64,000 nucleotides of DNA from Stieleria varia (GCF_038443385.1 NZ_CP151726.1:7130001-7194000); one strand, 5' to 3'. Shown: positions 1 to 15,700, counted from the first letter of the stretch. A program made the numbers and translations. The notes: generated by a model not told the origin, from the sequence alone.

Positions 1-3000
1 GCTTTCATAGGGAACCGTGTTGACACCGTAGTCACCGATCAGTGTGTCGTCGCCCGCGTCACCGTTGATCTGGTCGGCACCACGTTGTCCCAAGATCACG
101 TCATTGCCGTCACCGCCACGCACGATATCGTCGTCGGAATCCACCAACTCGATCAACAAGGCAACCGTTTGCCACTGACCGGACAACGGATCGATCTTGC
201 GTTGCCCGTTTGGCAAGTTCACACCAGCCAAGACGATGCGATCGGCATCCAAGATTTGACGTGCCGCATCAGCGGGCAGACTTGCCAAGCCGTTGGGGTC
301 CAGCGGCAGGATGTTGCTGATCCGGCCTACTTGTTCGGTAACGATGTCGCGGTGCCATGTGCCGTCGGTGTCCAACTGTGGTGTGCCGTCTGCGTTGAAA
401 TCTCGCAGGATGAGTCCGGCATCGGCGAGGATGTAGTCGCGTCCGGCACCGCCGTCGATGGTATCGCTGCCCAGGCCGCCAACGATTTCGTCCGAGTCGT
501 CTTCGCCCAGAATCTGGTCATCACCGCGCTGGCCGATCAGGATGTCCTGAGCTTCGCCGCCCATCAGGATGTCGTCGCCACCGATCAAGTCCTGGTCGTC
601 AAACGGCGTGATTTCTCGGATCGCGATCGTATCAAACGGCGCGAGATAGTTTTCCCAGGTGCCAAGCTGCGGCGACAGCAAGGTCCGCGTGATCAAAGCA
701 TTATCACCCAAGATCACGTCTTCGTCTTCTTGACCGTCGATCGTGTCATTGCCATCGGCGCCGAAGGGAACATTGTGTCCACCGACGAGGTCGTCTTGTC
801 CCAGACCGCCATGGATGGTGTCGTTTCCTTGGCCGCCGAAGATGAAGTCGTCACCGTCGTTGCCCTGGATCACGTCATTGCCACCCGCATCAGCGAGAGT
901 AATGAAACGACTGATCGCATTGCGATCCACCGGTCGGGTGTAGTCGATTTCACCGTGGTCGCCCAGGATCACGTCATGTTCGCTACCTCCACTGATCGTG
1001 TCGTCCGCCGTGCCGCCGAAGATGATGTCGTTGTCTGCGTCACCATTGAGGATGTCGTTTCCGCCAGCGGTTGGATCGGTCACGATGATTTGATCCAAGG
1101 TCGCCGCATTGCCGTCACCGATCAGGAAGTCAATTTTTCCGTTGTCCCCCAAGATCGCATCGCGTCCGTTGCCGCCATGGATCGTGTCGCCATCGGCACC
1201 ACCGAGCAAGATGTCCTCGCCGTCTTCGCCAAAGATCGTATCGCCACCGGCGACCACGGACACACTGGTCAGAATTCGGTCCAGCGATCCCGGCGTCGCC
1301 CCCGACCCGACTGGTTCCAGATCGTAATCCAAACGTCCGTCGTCACCCAAGACGATGTCGTTGCCAGCGCCGACGTTGATTTGGTCACCCGCGTAACCAC
1401 CCAAGACAATATCGTCTCCGCCGCCGGTAGTGATCGTATCACTGCCACCACTGACGAGGTCCGTGGTTTCCAGGGCCAACGCGTTGCCAGCGTCGTCGAA
1501 CGTCGCGTTGCCGTTGTCACCCACCACGATGTCGCGAGAGACGTCGCCTGTCAGGTCGCTGCCGGCATCAATTTGGTCACCACCTGCTCCACCGAACACG
1601 ACGTCGGCACCCGCAGCGGTGTTGATCAAGTCACCAGCCCCATCGTCGGGATTGGTCGTGGTGATCAGCGTCAGGACGGAAGCACTGCCTCCGGTAAAGA
1701 ACACCGCCAAGCCGTTGTCACCGAGCACAATGTCGTCACCGCTGTCGTTGCCGATCGGCGACAAGTCCGCTCGGTTGACATCGATGGCATCGCTGCCAAA
1801 CCCGCCCAAGACGATGTCGTCACCGTTGCCCACGGTGATGTCGTCATCACCGCCGACTTGAGGAGCCGTTGTCGTTAGGTCGGCGATGATTCCCGCGTTG
1901 GAGAAATTCACCAAGCCGTTGTCGCCCAGCACGATGTCGCGAGACGCATCCGTGCCGCCTGCCAAGATCAGATCGTTGCCGACGCCGCCCAGCACGATGT
2001 CGTTTCCGTTGTCGACGTTGATCAAATCCCGGTCGCCGTCAGTCACAAAGGTCGTTTGGATCTGAGTCAAAATGGATCCTAGACCTCCGGTATAGAAAAC
2101 CGCTGAGCCGTTGTCACCCACCACAATGTCGTCACCCGAATCGGTGCCGATCGGTGCCAGGGTGGACCGGTCGACATCGATGGCGTCGGTTCCGATGCCG
2201 CCGAAGACGATGTCGTCTCCGTCGCCGACCACGATATCGTCGTCACCGCCGATGGTCGGATCGGTTGTCGAGATATCAGTGATTCGACCGTCGGCCAAGA
2301 AGTTCGCAAAGCCGTTGTCGCCGACGACGATGTCGCGAGCAACGTCGGATCCGGCGTCGATGTCATCGCCACCGTCGCCGCCGAAGATCACGTCCGGGCC
2401 GGCACCGGTCACGATGATGTCTCGGGCACCTTGATCAGGTGCGTTGGTTGAAATGGTGATCAACACATCGTTGCTGAATGTGGCTTCACCACCGTCACCG
2501 ACCACGATGTCTCCATCCAAGGACGATCCGCCCGTGATGAAATCACCCGCAACGCCTCCCAGCAACACGTTTCTCGCATTGCCGGCAGTGATCGTATCCG
2601 AGTCACCCTTGGTCGGCGTCGTGGTCGCGATTCGCGTCAGTTGACCGGTCGCCGGATCGAACTCCGCGATACCTTCGTCGCCCAGTGCGATGTCCGCCGC
2701 ATTGTCGCTGCCGGCAAGCAGCGTGTCGGCACCTGCACCACCCAGCATGATCTTGCGTCCGACACCGGCGGTGATGAAATCGCCTGCACCGTCATCAGCT
2801 GCGAACGTTTCGGCGGTGATCAAGTAGCCGAAGCCGTCCGTGGTATCAACGTTGCCCACATGACTGAAGACGAGTCGACCGTTGTCACCGACCAGAATGT
2901 CATCGCCCGATTCAGGTGTTTGCGGATTGGCCAAACGATCGTAGTTGATGTAATCGACGCCGAATCCACCAAAGATTCGGTCGTTATCGTCACCACCGTC

Positions 3001-3780
3001 GATCCGGTCACTGCCACCCACGGTCGTGGATTCACTGCTGGCCGTGATCACGGCGCGATTGGTCAGCAACAGCAGATCGGTTGACGCCGCAATGTCGTCG
3101 GCAAAGGTTCCCGGATCACCTTCGTCCGCGGGACGAATTACACCCAGTGTGATGCTGCCGTGGTCGCCGAAGATCAAATCGTTGCCGGCGCCGCCGAACA
3201 AGTCATCGTCGCCTCCTGTCACAGGATCTTGATTCTTTGGCAACTTGGTCGCCGTCGGTCCATTGACCGGGTTAGGGGCCAGCATTCCTGTTGGAACCAC
3301 CTCGATCGACAGGACGCTGGTGGCGCGATCAAACCGAGTCGACAGGTTAGCATTCAAGCCGCTGTCCCCGAGGATATGATCGTTCCCGTCGTTTCCTCGA
3401 ATCGTGTCGTTGCCAGAGCCACCCAGCAGCAGGTCATCGCCGCTGCCGCCGTTGATGATGTCGTCGCCTTGACCCCCGTAGACGGTCACACCTAAGGTCG
3501 AGGTGATGTTGAAGACATCGTTTCCAAATCCGTCAAACTCGATCGCGTTGGGGGACCCAAAACCGGATTCACCGCTGTATCGGATGCCGTCTTGGAACGT
3601 CTCGCCCAACAGGATCAAAGGAGCGTCCACGTCGTTCTCGATGTCCAGGTCGCCATCGACACCGGCACCGGAAACATTGAATGTATCGTTGCCGCCACCG
3701 CCGTGAATGACCGTGATCGCCCCGGGATCGGAACCGGTCACGTTGATCGTGTCGTCACCTTGGCCGAGCATGATCTCGAC
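1..3780 (-). repeat. RTX-like calcium-binding repeat tract of the giant protein
   Basis: From about residue 7020 to the window edge the translation is built from GGxGxDxI / GDDIVxGG nonapeptide-like units. Longer units alternate around a V/ILGDNGxxxF motif, for example near 1900, 2110, 2300, 2490 and 2890. Two unit types (about 85 residues each) alternate between 1400 and 2450. Such glycine/aspartate repeats bind Ca2+ and fold outside the cell in RTX proteins; the C-terminal secretion signal would lie left of the window. Confidence 0.85.
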
Positions 3781-6700
3781 AATTTCCAGATTGTAGTGGT
3801 TGATTCCTGCGGGAACATGGATGCCACCGGTCGCGGTCCCGTCGTCGGTTCCCATCGACAATCCCGAGATGTTTGACGCGTTGACATTGACGACGTCATC
3901 ACTAACGCTGCTGTCGTTGAATACCAACAGACGGTCCGTCTGTTGCAGTTCATCCGTTGAGTCCGTTTGGTTCGTCGGTGCAACGGGTGCTTCGTAGGGC
4001 AGCATGATCGCGGGCGACAGACTTCGAGACTCCGTGCCTTGGCCACCGTCGATCATGATGGGTCCGCCCATTCCACTGAGAATGTGGTCTTGAAGGGCAA
4101 AGTAACGCAGCGAGAGATCCGGAGAGGTGGATGCGACAGCCGAAACCGTGACGGTGACGGGCAGATTCCAGTTCGTTGCATCAAAGATGATGTAGGGCTG
4201 CGGATTGTCCGCATCCGCCGGCATCACTCTCGGTCCACTGACAGACGTTTGGCTGTCCGGCAATAGACCGATCCGTACCGGCATGGTCGGTCGTCTGGTC
4301 AGCCGGACCGTATAATCATCTTCACCGGCAGGCGGAGTCTGGCCAGAGATCACGAGGGTCTTGCCATCGCTTTCTTCGATGAGCACACCGGCCGAGTCGT
4401 CGTCGTAAACGCTGACCAGCAGGTCCGTGGTTTTGGCATCAGCCGCATCGTTGAACTTCGGATCGACACTGCTGATGCTGTGCCGGATATTGCTGATGCC
4501 CGTATTCTCGACGTCCGTATCATTCACGGCGACGACGATGATCGTTTGCAGTTGATTCCAATCGGCCTTTGCGATCGTGATCTGCGACGTCGTCAGTTCG
4601 ACGCGGGTCAATGCATCGATTTGGTGATACAACTTGACTTGATCGTCGTGGTCAAAGTGAACCACGACGTCTTCCGCCGGTTGGCTGGTCAATTGGACCG
4701 TGTAGCGATCCTCCAATTGCCCGTCAAGGGTCGGATCGGCCGATCCTGTCGTGCCTTCGACGACCACCGTCTCGGCATTCGTCTCACGCAGAATCACGCC
4801 GCCTTTGTCATCGTCAAACACGGTGACCTCGATGTCCGGCAGACTGACGCTGTTGAGCCTGGAATCCGTTGACAGCATCGAATGATTGATGCGGACCAAG
4901 CGTTCGCCTTCGATCGCATTGTCGCTCTTGGCGCGGACACGCACCGTGATCGGGTCCGACCAAGTCGCATCGCTGCCCGCATCGAACACCAGGACAGCAG
5001 CCGACAGCCATGTGTTGCCGCCATCGATCGAGATTTCGACCGTGTCACCCTGATTGCCGTTCTTATCTTTGTTGCCCGTGCTGGCACCGGTTGCTGAGAT
5101 GGTCAAATAAACCTTGGCTCCGGCATAGAGACTTCGGTCCACGGCCATGCCGATCGTGTAGGTGTCGAAGTCCCCCAGCAGGTCTTCCGTGACAGCCACT
5201 TTGCCATCGAGATTGTCGATGACGACGAAACCGGAGTCCACTTGTGCAGAGCTTTCTAGTCCGGCGATGGTGGTTTCGACACCGGGAGTCAGGATGCCAT
5301 CGTATTCCCCTTCGGTGATCGACCCGTCTGCTTCTGTTTGAGTGCTGGAGGTATTGTGGTTGATGACACCGCTGCGTCCGTCCTGTCTTGCGCTGACGAC
5401 CGGTTGCGTCACATCGCCACCGATGCTGATCGTGTCGCTACCCAATCCACCGATGATTTGATTCACGACTCCGGGGCGGGTCGACATGATGTAGAAAGTA
5501 TCATTGCCCTCCAGGCCGTCGACTTCGATCGTTTCTTCGACACCATCGACTTGGATGTTCAAACCGGCGCCAAAGATGCCTTCGTCGGTGATCACAAACA
5601 CGTCGTCAGCCTCAGAGCCCACCGCGGTGACGCGGTCGTTGCCGTCACCGCCGTTGATGCTGACCGGGGCGTTGATGTTGTATTCGATGTAGTCATTGCC
5701 ATCACCGCCTTGGACAACGGCCTCGGCTTCGATGATGAATGCTCGAACCAAGAACGTATCGTCACCGGCTTCTCCCTCCATCCGCAATCCGGCTTTGTTG
5801 CTGAACACGGTGAACGTGTCGTTGCCTTCGGCTCCGTACAACACCATCGGCATCGACACACCATAGCTCAGGTGGCCGCGAGTGATTGCGTTCGTGCGGA
5901 TTTCATCCCCGATCAGGACTCCGCTGGCGTAGGCCGTCGCGCCGGGTGCAAGCACTTCGGTGCTCGGATTCGGATCGAGCCCAAAGACTTGCCCGATTTG
6001 GAACCGGTCGTCCCCTTCACCGCCGTCCAGCGTGGTGATCACGCTATTGTCATCGCTGACAAAGTAGTCGTCGCCGGCATACGCGTTCACTCGCAAGCGG
6101 GCGTTGATGGTTTCGTTGTAGTCGATGCGTTCAAAGGTGTCGGCAAGTTGATCTTCGCCCTCGGGTTCGACGGCAGACTGTAGCAAAGCGACGAAGTACT
6201 GGCGAAGCAAGAAGATATCGTCATTGACCGTTCCGTGTACCAGCAAGCGGTCCGCTCCGTCATCCGGATCACCGCTGTCGTTGAAACTGATCCGCTCGGA
6301 TCCGCTGCCGTCCAACTGCACTTCATAAACATCAGTCGCCCCTCCGCCATCGACGTGATATCGATTGGTATTGAGTCCGACGATGTAGAATACGTCTTCG
6401 TCGTCACCGGTAAAGATCCGTGTGACGGGAGCATTGATGTTTTGACGCAGGTTGATCGAGACGCCCGTGCCGACGTCGGCATCGAGCAACTGATCGGCTG
6501 GCAGCAACCCGGCAAACTGAGGTGCGTCGGCATGAATCACAAACTCGCCACTGACGGTGACATTGGCACCTGAAAGAATGTCGACGTCGTCACCGACGAT
6601 GAACTTGACGTTGCCGTCGGCCACATTGATCGAGCTGAGTGAGTCAATCAACAGTGTCTCGTCCGCACCCGCTGTATCGATTTGCGTGATCCTGATGTCG

Positions 6701-9700
6701 CCGGCCAAGGTCGATGAAAGGGCGCCGACCAACACCGCACCGGAGACTTCGGTGATGTATGCCGATCCCGGCACATTCAGATTCATTCGTCCGTTGGGTG
6801 TGGTAGCCGCTGCCGAAGTGTTGATCTCCAGGTCGTTGCTGACCGCTCCGATCGAACCACTGCCGCCCATACCAGCGAACAGATTGATCAGTCGCCCGTT
6901 GATATCCGTCAGTGTGTCCGATTGAGCGTCCAGAATGTCGCGTTCCGCCCACAAGGTCACGTCACCGACTCTGGAATCGACAAGGCCGATACGCAGGTCG
7001 CCAGCGGATTCTGCTGCCCAGATGGAGAGTCCGGCATCGAGGTTCACAACACCGTTGGCGGACACCGAGGTGTCGAACTCCAGCGGATCGACCTGCTCAC
7101 CGATGGTGTCACCCGCGGTGATGTTCAAGTTCGTCGCGCGGATATTCTGTAAAGCATCTGGCAGCGAATTGGTTGTGTTTTCACGGTTGTCATAGACACT
7201 GCGTGTCGCGGTCAAGTTGACCGTGGCGTTGTTGGCCGTGATCTGACCGACATGAATGTCACCTACGACATCCACCGTCACGGTGCTGCCGCCGGAACGC
7301 AGGTCATCAATGTACAAACGCAATTCGTTTTGCAGGAACACGCTGCCGCCGGCGTCGACCGTCAGATCATCCAGCAACTGCATCACGATCGGAAAACCAG
7401 CGGCGCCGACGTGGCCGCCCGCAGTCATTGTCGCATCGTCGGTACGGATGTTCCACTGCGTCAGGTCATCGTTGGCATTGTAAATGTTGCCCGAGGCGTT
7501 CAGCGTGATCGAGTCGTTGGATTCCAAGCGACCGATGCCCATGTTTCCGGCATCGACGATGATTTCGATATTGCTTTGTGATGACACACGAGACACCTCC
7601 AGATCGCTGAACGCTACATTCTGTCCCGCAATGATGTCCGTGCCGCCGAGTTGGCGGACATCGAAATCGCCGATCGAAGCTCCACTGAGTACACCACCGG
7701 GTGCGACGCGGATCAGCAAGGGCGTATCGCTCAGTTCGCCTCGCACCACGTCGGCTTCGAGGCTGACATTGCCACCTGACAAGATCGCCGGTCCGGCGTC
7801 CAGAACCGCGCCCGGAGCACCAGCGACTTCATCGTTCGTCAGATCGACATCAACGATGTCGCCAGCAGCTTTTAACCTCACGTCGCCCAACGTATTGATG
7901 TCGTTGATCCGCATGTCATTCGCGGATTCCAGTGCGATGTTGCCAAAGGCGTCTACGAACAGTTCTCCCGAGGCGAGGAACTCCAGATTCAGATCGTCGG
8001 TGACTTGCAAAGTCAGGCTTTCGACAATCGTGGTGTCTGCGATGAGCTGACCGGTCACCAAGTCAACGGTGCGGAAATCCGCCGGATCCGTTTCCGGAGG
8101 ATCCAACGTGTCGATGGTCTGATGATCGACAGTGATTGGCTGCCAGAGTGAAGTGTTGTCGTACTGCTGAATGGTCAGATCCAGCGAAGCGTTGCCGCCA
8201 AGGTATCGGTACCATCCATAGAAATCGCGATTGTGCTGAACCAACACGGTCTCGCCTGTCGCGATCGCAACGGCCGTCGTCAGCCCGCCGGTCTCAAAGT
8301 CCGGCGTTACACGAGTCCAGTGTCCATCGCCAAAGTCCACCGACTGCAGATCGACACCCGCAGCATTGGGGCCGGTGTACTGGTATGTGACATAGAACAA
8401 ACCGAGTACATCATCCACGGTCGCTGATGCGATCAACGCTTGTTCGCTGACCGACAGTCCGTCATACCCGTTCTCCATGTCCAAGGTTTGGATTCGAGAC
8501 AGGCGTCCGATTCCCGTGATAGGGGCAACGGTGGGTGACGTGTCACCGACGGAGAGATAGATGTCTCCACCGAGAACGTTTGCGATTTCGGTGCTGCCCG
8601 TTGTGTTGTCCGTGCGAGCCAGTTCAGGTGTTTCCGGGTACAAGAATCGTCGCAGCGTTCCGGAAATCGGGCTCGCCAAACGCGTCGCGTCGAGGACTCG
8701 CTGATCGATGATCGCGTTCTTTTCCGCGGTCGTGTACAGGAACACAAAATCGGGATCGTACGAATTGTTGATTTGATCCGCGGTCAACGAACCCGTGTCA
8801 TCGGCGGGGTCGATCGGATCCGTGGTGTAATTAAATCGCAGCAGTTTTTGTCCGCTGGTAAATCCACTGTCCAGCGGCACGATCTGTTGTGAGGCCGGAT
8901 TGGCCGGGGCATGCGGCGGCGCGATGGCTGCATCGTAACGCGACGGTGCCAGTTTGAATTGAGTATTACTGACGCGAATGATGTAGTAGGTGGCGACCGG
9001 GCCGACGTACTCATGCAATTGTCCGGCGCTGTCGAAAACGAGGTCACCGTTCTCAATGAAGACTCGATCCGAGGCGGTGAGATTACGCACGTCATAGTCC
9101 GCCGTGACGGGCGTCCAACGTGGCGAAACGGCAAAGTTCTCCGCACGCAGATTGACACCAGCCTCGTCGGCGGCACCGAAACGCACGTAGTTTCCGGAGG
9201 CGAGCCGAACGATCTGGCCGTACGCCATGTCCACCAACTGGGTAGCTCCGCTGCTGGCTTGGACATGCGACGCGGCGTCTGGCCATGCAGGTCCAGAGAT
9301 CGTTTCCGTCGCAAGCGTCAGGCCAATATCCAGAGAGATCTCGGCACCTGTTTGCATCCCGTGTGGCGTTGTCGTGGTGATCACGTCGGTTGCTGTATTC
9401 ACCGATGAGATGATTAACTCCGAGGGAGCATTCGTGCGGGTCGCCTTGCGGAATCGTTGCCAATAATCGTGATAAGCGCGAGTGAAGCTCGATTCATCGT
9501 TGATGATCGAAAGCTCGGCTGATTCCGTCGCCTCCGCTCCGAACAACGCCAACTTTGCATTCAGGGCATCGATCTCGGCTTGAGTCGGCGGCAGGAAGAC
9601 TTCCGTGATTCCGTCGTAAATGTCACCATTGAGCGTTGTGAGATAAATGTCGCCGGTGATCGAGCGAACACCGACGGTTTCATCCACCGTGTCCGTCGGC

Positions 9701-12700
9701 CCAGTCTTTTGGCTGAATTCTTCTGGCGAAACGATGATCAACTCGCCATCGATCTCGGTGATGAAGATGTCTTTTTCGGCGTGTGCTGCCAAGCCACCGT
9801 CACCGTTGGTGTTGCTGTTGATCTTGATCGGGCGTGATGACGTACCGATCGACTCGCGTTTGGTACGGATCTCGATGCGGTTGCCCGTGATGACCGTGCT
9901 GTCATCTCGTGCGACGATCCCATCGGCCGCGTTGATGTAGATGGTGCCGCCGGCGGTCACGGTATCGATCGTCAGCAGGCTGCCCGAGCTGATGGTTGCC
10001 GCGGGAGCAAAGGCGCCCTTGCTCGCTGCCTTCTTCGCGCCACTGGATGCTGGAGCAGGGACGAGCGTGTTGTTGATCGCATCGATCGTGATGCTGCCAC
10101 CTGCGACGACGTAGATCGGCTCGTTATTGCCTTCGATGTTGACGTTGACGTCTCCGCCCGTGGTGATGCGAGGCGAGACTCCGTAGAATCCCACCACGTC
10201 GGCGCCCATCAGGCTGCCGTCACGAGAACTGAAATCAACCGTGCTGCCTTCGGGGACATCCACGTCACCTTGCAAGATGATATCACGGTAGCTGTCGATA
10301 TCGATTGACGACACCGTGTCGCCACCGACGAAACTGATGTTGATCGGATAGTCCGCTTTCAACGTGTGCGTGTAGTAGTCCGTCTGGCCGGTGATCGTGG
10401 TGACCTCCGTGTGCCGCGTTTTCTTTCGCAACCAACCGCCGCCGGTTGTCCATCGACGGGTCGTCTCTGACTCATTCTTGAAACTGCTCAGGGTCGTGTT
10501 GCTGGCAATGATGCCCGTTGTGACGAGTTGCCACTCGTCCGTGTCTTTATAGTTTTCGCGATCCAGAATGGCTTCCCGATTCATCGAACCGATGTATCTG
10601 TAGTGTTGGCCAACGCTCACGCCGACATTGATGGGGTCACCGTTCGCGTTCGTTGTCGCCAGCCCCGCGTCGATCTTGACCGTGGTCACACCACTGATCA
10701 GATCAACGTCTGCATCCGGAGTGCGGCTGTATTGGATCGTGTAGGCATCCCCATTGGCGTAAGTAGGGACTTCATAGATGGGCGATCCATTCTCTGAGAA
10801 TCCTGTGGCGACCCCTTCGGTGCCGAGGACTTCTGATTCCAGCAGCGGTCGAGCATCACGGAAGTTAACGGTTTCCCATTTGAAACTTCCGTCCTTGACC
10901 AGGTTGTCACCAAAGGAGTTGTCGCCGACGAGGTTGAAACTTCGCTTCTCGTATTTGCGAACGACAATCTGCGTCTTCTCTTGGCCTTCCACCCAGACGT
11001 ATTGCAGGTTTCCCTGCCCAGAGACAGCTGTCAGTTGATTGGTAACCCCTGGGTGATACTGCATCGACGCGCCGGTCGTGCTCGTCGTTCCTTGTGACAC
11101 GTATTGAATGGTCGAAACCTCTTCACGTGACACGCCCGCTGGGGGAACCACCAGCGTTCCAACGAAGTGTTCTTCCTGGATTCCGGTGCTGGTGGTGGTG
11201 TAGACGGTCTTGATGCCGAGTGACGAATCGATGATCGTGATCTTGCCTTCGCGATCCGTCGTCGTGTCGATTTCGTTGAGCACGAGTTTGTATCGGCTTC
11301 GGTTGTCAATCTTGACGTTGGCATGACCGTAGGCGGCGACCAATTGTCCGTTTCCGGTGCTCATGATCTGTCCAGCCAACGTGATATCGCCGCCGGTGGG
11401 TTTCAGATCCCGGATGACGATCGATTGATTCGCCACGTCGACGTAACCGTTCACGGGGACATCCACGACGTTGTCCGACGGATTGCCAAAGTTGATCCCA
11501 GGCAGCGGCTTGCCATTGGAGCCCAGCAATGACGACCGATTGGTGGGGACATAGAAGTTCTCGGCGACGTTGACGGTGATCGTGTCCACGCCGCTTTGGA
11601 TTAGACCGTTGATGTTCAAATAGCGGGCTGTGACATTGATCGAGCCTTGCGCGACGATCTCGGACTCATTTTCATTGATGGCTTCGGCAAGTGTCAGCTG
11701 CGATCCGGGAATTGGGAGCTTGATCCGAAAATTGCCCCATCGAAACGTTCGGTAGCGTTGGGTTTGGACGTTGGCTGCAGAGCCGAATTCCAACCGGGCT
11801 GTGGAACCATCGTAACGGAAGACTTGTGTGCGAAAGAATTGGTAGTCGAGATACTGACGCGGATCACGATTGGTGTGAAACCAGTCTTCGGTGTTCAGAT
11901 TGAAGTCGCGACCGGAGATGATGCTGACACTCGCCCCGCGAATCTCGCCGCTCACGCTGATGCTGCCCTCGAGATTCTGAATCGCCACCGACCCGTTTTC
12001 GTTGACCACGTCGCCGACGATGTACATGTCTTGGGGAGCTTGGATCTCCAGGGGGACTTCATAGCCATCCGCACTCGTCGTCGTGATCTCGTACGCTGCG
12101 AGTGAAGACGGCGAATGCAACACCGAGATTTCGGACTGACCGAATCCATCATCGTTGACGCCGCCCGGTTGCTGCTCCCAGTTGATGAACACGTTTCCAG
12201 GTGTCAATTGCACCAGTTCTTCGTCGATCACCGTGATGCGGCGGTTATCCCGCACCACGACGTCGTTGACGATCGGCATGAAGGGCGTCGAGTTCTCGAC
12301 GATGATGCTCGAACCGCTGCGAGCGACGACTTCGCCGTCCAGTGGAGCGTTCTTGTCGGACATCTCGATGAACACCGAACCTGGAGCCGCATAGATGTTC
12401 GGCAGGTTGATGAAGATCGCGTCGAGTTCTTCCTTGACGATCGTCTTGGTTTCACCGTTGACGGTTTCGTCTTCGGCAAAACCCAGATCTTTCATCAACC
12501 GGTCCACTTCGGCCAGCTGGACTTGATATCGCGCGATCGCTTCCGGATTGTTGCTATGACTCGCCATCCAGGTGAGGATTTCCTCACGCTGAGCCAGCAG
12601 CAGGTTGCCCAGATTCTTATAGGACAGCGTCGGTGAATCCAGATCGCTATTCTTGATCACATAGAACTTGCCATCGAGCGCGTCGCGGAAGCCAACGGCG

Positions 12701-15700
12701 ATGTCGCTCTCATAAACGCCGGCACCGCCGGCATCGAACTGGCCTGCGGTGGCGGTGTAGTTGTCTGGATCTGCGAGGAACAAGTTGACCTGAGCCAATT
12801 CGCTGGCCGTCAGCGGTGCCCAACGCGTTCGGTTGCTGTAGTCTTCGCTCTCCAAGGCGACGTCAACCGTTGTGACCAGTTGCGGCACGAACTTGTAGAA
12901 CGCATTTGGGTTGGGATCCGTCACGTCACGAACGACGGTTCCGGTAGAAACGCTGAAGGCCAACTCAGACAGGTTCAGCGGGGCAAAGTGATAGTTGAGG
13001 TCACGATCCAGATCGAGCCCGGTCGTCGCCTGGATCCATGCGTAGTCGTCATCGGATGAGATCTTTCCGGGGTCGTTGGCCGTGCCGGCTTGGCCCTCTG
13101 GAGCTCCCGCCAAGCGCGCGGTGGTGATGTCGGCGACGCCAGGGACGAGGTCATTGTTTGGTGTGTCATCGATCTTGTCGATCACCGTCGAGCGGATCAG
13201 CAACAAAGACTTGTTGTACAGGCCGGCTTCGACACTGGCTCCTGAGGCGACATTGACGGCGCCAGCTCCGCTAATGGACGCTCCATCGGGAACATCATAT
13301 CCGTAGGGCACAAACGAAAGTGACATCACCATTCCGTCGGTCCTAGCTCGAACCGGAATGCTGTCGCTGCGTTCAGCGATCAAGTTCACATCCTGGTACG
13401 CTTTCAATGTCGACGTTCCTGTCACATTGATGGTGTTGTTCCAGTCAGCCGTCGCGTTGGGGGTCCCCACCGCAATCGATGGACCGAGCGACGCGGTCGT
13501 GATCTCGACATTGCTAAAGTGGCTGATCAGGTTGGGAACCTGAAATGCATCCCGGCCGGCTTGCAGATTGATGTTGGCACCGCGAAGTTCCGCATTGTTG
13601 ACCGTGACGATATTGTCCGAATCCGAGTCTGCGTTGGCGTCCGCACCAGCACCGACGTTGGCACCTGCGGCGAACATGTTGCTGCTGGGACGCAGTCCGA
13701 TGTCACTATGCGTCGCCATGACGATGTCACCGGAACGATTGATCAGTTTGGCACCGTCGATGTTGATCAAAGCATCGGTCACCGAATCGATGTTGGAAAT
13801 GCCTGTCGTGACGGCGAACCCCGAGATGGCTTCGATCCGCACCACATCGGTGGCTTGAGCAACGGTCTTGGACTGAAGTTGCAGGACGCCTGGCGACTCA
13901 TTGGTTCCCGCGACGTCGATCACGGCACCTGGGTTGACCTGAATGGATGCGATGAAGGGATTGGAACTGGTTCCCAAGTCTGTGTTGCTGAGCAGGACCG
14001 TGGTTCCAACCAATCCGGCGGATCCGCTACGCAGGTTGCTGCCGCCAAAGTCGTGCTCTTTCTCAACATCGTTGGTGGCATTGAAAACGACGTTGGTCGC
14101 GTTGACGTGAGTGTTCGCACCGACATCGACGCGAGCTTTGGTGGTGACTACGTTTCGTGTGCCGCCGCCGGCGCCTGTTGCCAAGCCGACGCTGTAGGCA
14201 TCGGCTGCGGAGTCAGTTTTCTGCAAGTTCGCCCCGGTCATCGCCAAGGCATCGACATCGATCGTCGCACCGGTTCCGATAGACGCCAACGCGGATTGTG
14301 TGCTGGTGATCTGTGAGTCGGCCGCACTGACGGAAACGACACCGCCACCCGCTGCGATCGTTTCGGCAACCAGTTCGTCTTCGGAGGATGCTTGGATCGA
14401 AAGTGACGACGAAGTGATCGTCGTGTTGTCGCCCACGTGCGCCTTGACTTCGTCGACTCCGTAACCACGGCCTTGGTCGATCGTTGCGGTCATTGCGCCG
14501 ACGGCGATCGCGCCGAAGGCACCGCCGTCGGCGTCCGCTCGAGCCTTGTTCTTTGCGTCGGCGAATACCGTTACGTTGCCACTGGCCAGAACGCTACCGC
14601 CGTCGATGGTGGCATGTGACGAAGTCGAGATTTCCGCAGTCGAGTCGTTCCCGACACCGGCACCGAGCGAAACGGCAACACCAGCGGACTTGGTTTTCTC
14701 GATGGTCGCAACCGACTCACTCGTTACGTTCACATCCGTCGCTTCGATATTCGCGTCGCTGACCAACGCGCTCAGTGTGCTGCTGATCGTGTTGTGAACA
14801 ACGACTGCACCAATCGCGGCACCCAAGCTGATCGAAACCGACACATTGGTCGCGTCGGCTTCCAAGTACGCATCCTCGTGGGCGGCAACAGTGACCGTAC
14901 CGTCGCTGCGGATCGGCATGTGGCTGCCGATCGACGCGTTCACGCTGTTGTTGATCGTGTTGTAGATACCGATGCCTCCACCACTGAGTCCGACCAATCC
15001 GGCAGACACCGATGCCGTCACGGCGGTGATGTCATCGACGCGGGCTTTGGAGCCGTCGGCTGAGATCAGGACTTGATTGCCGGCAAAGACCAAGTCATCT
15101 GCGTCTCCGTTGATGTACGCGGAGACGGTGTTCTGAATTGTGTTGTTGATGACGCTGGCAGCGATGCTGGCCGCGCCCAAGCTAACGGACAACGAGGCGC
15201 CCACGGCGACGGCTTTGCTGACATGACTCTTTGAATCCGCCACGACTTGAACATCCTGGCCGGCGATGACCGTTGAATTCTCGATCGACGCTTGAATGTC
15301 GCTCGCCATCAAGCTGCTGGCTTCGGCCCCGCTGCCTGCCACGGCAATCCCGATACTGGCCGAAATCGCAACGCTACCGGCAGCGGATGTCGCATTGATC
15401 GTTTCAGACGATGTTGCTTTGACGTTGACGTCCGTCATCGCCACGACGGTTGAGTCGGTGATCGACGCCAATGTTCCATTGCGAGTGGAATCGTTCGTGT
15501 CCGTGCTGCCGATTCGGTTTCTCGCGATCGAAACACCGATGCTGCCGGCGCCGGCGAACACGGCACCACTGACCGCAGCGGAAACCACGATGACCTCGGC
15601 ATCGATGGACGATGTGTTGTCGGCAGTGACATTCACTGCAATGGGAACCAGGTTTCCGTCGCCGTCCAACGTGAAATCTGGTGCACTGGATTCCACATGA

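Noticed and set aside
85..1878. 597-codon plus-strand open frame, and many similar plus frames up to 24.6 kb
   Set aside because: They are in the same codon register as the minus-strand giant gene; GAC/GTC- and GCC/GGC-rich repeat codons leave the complement open. Translations are rich in HDVVV-type text with no family pattern.
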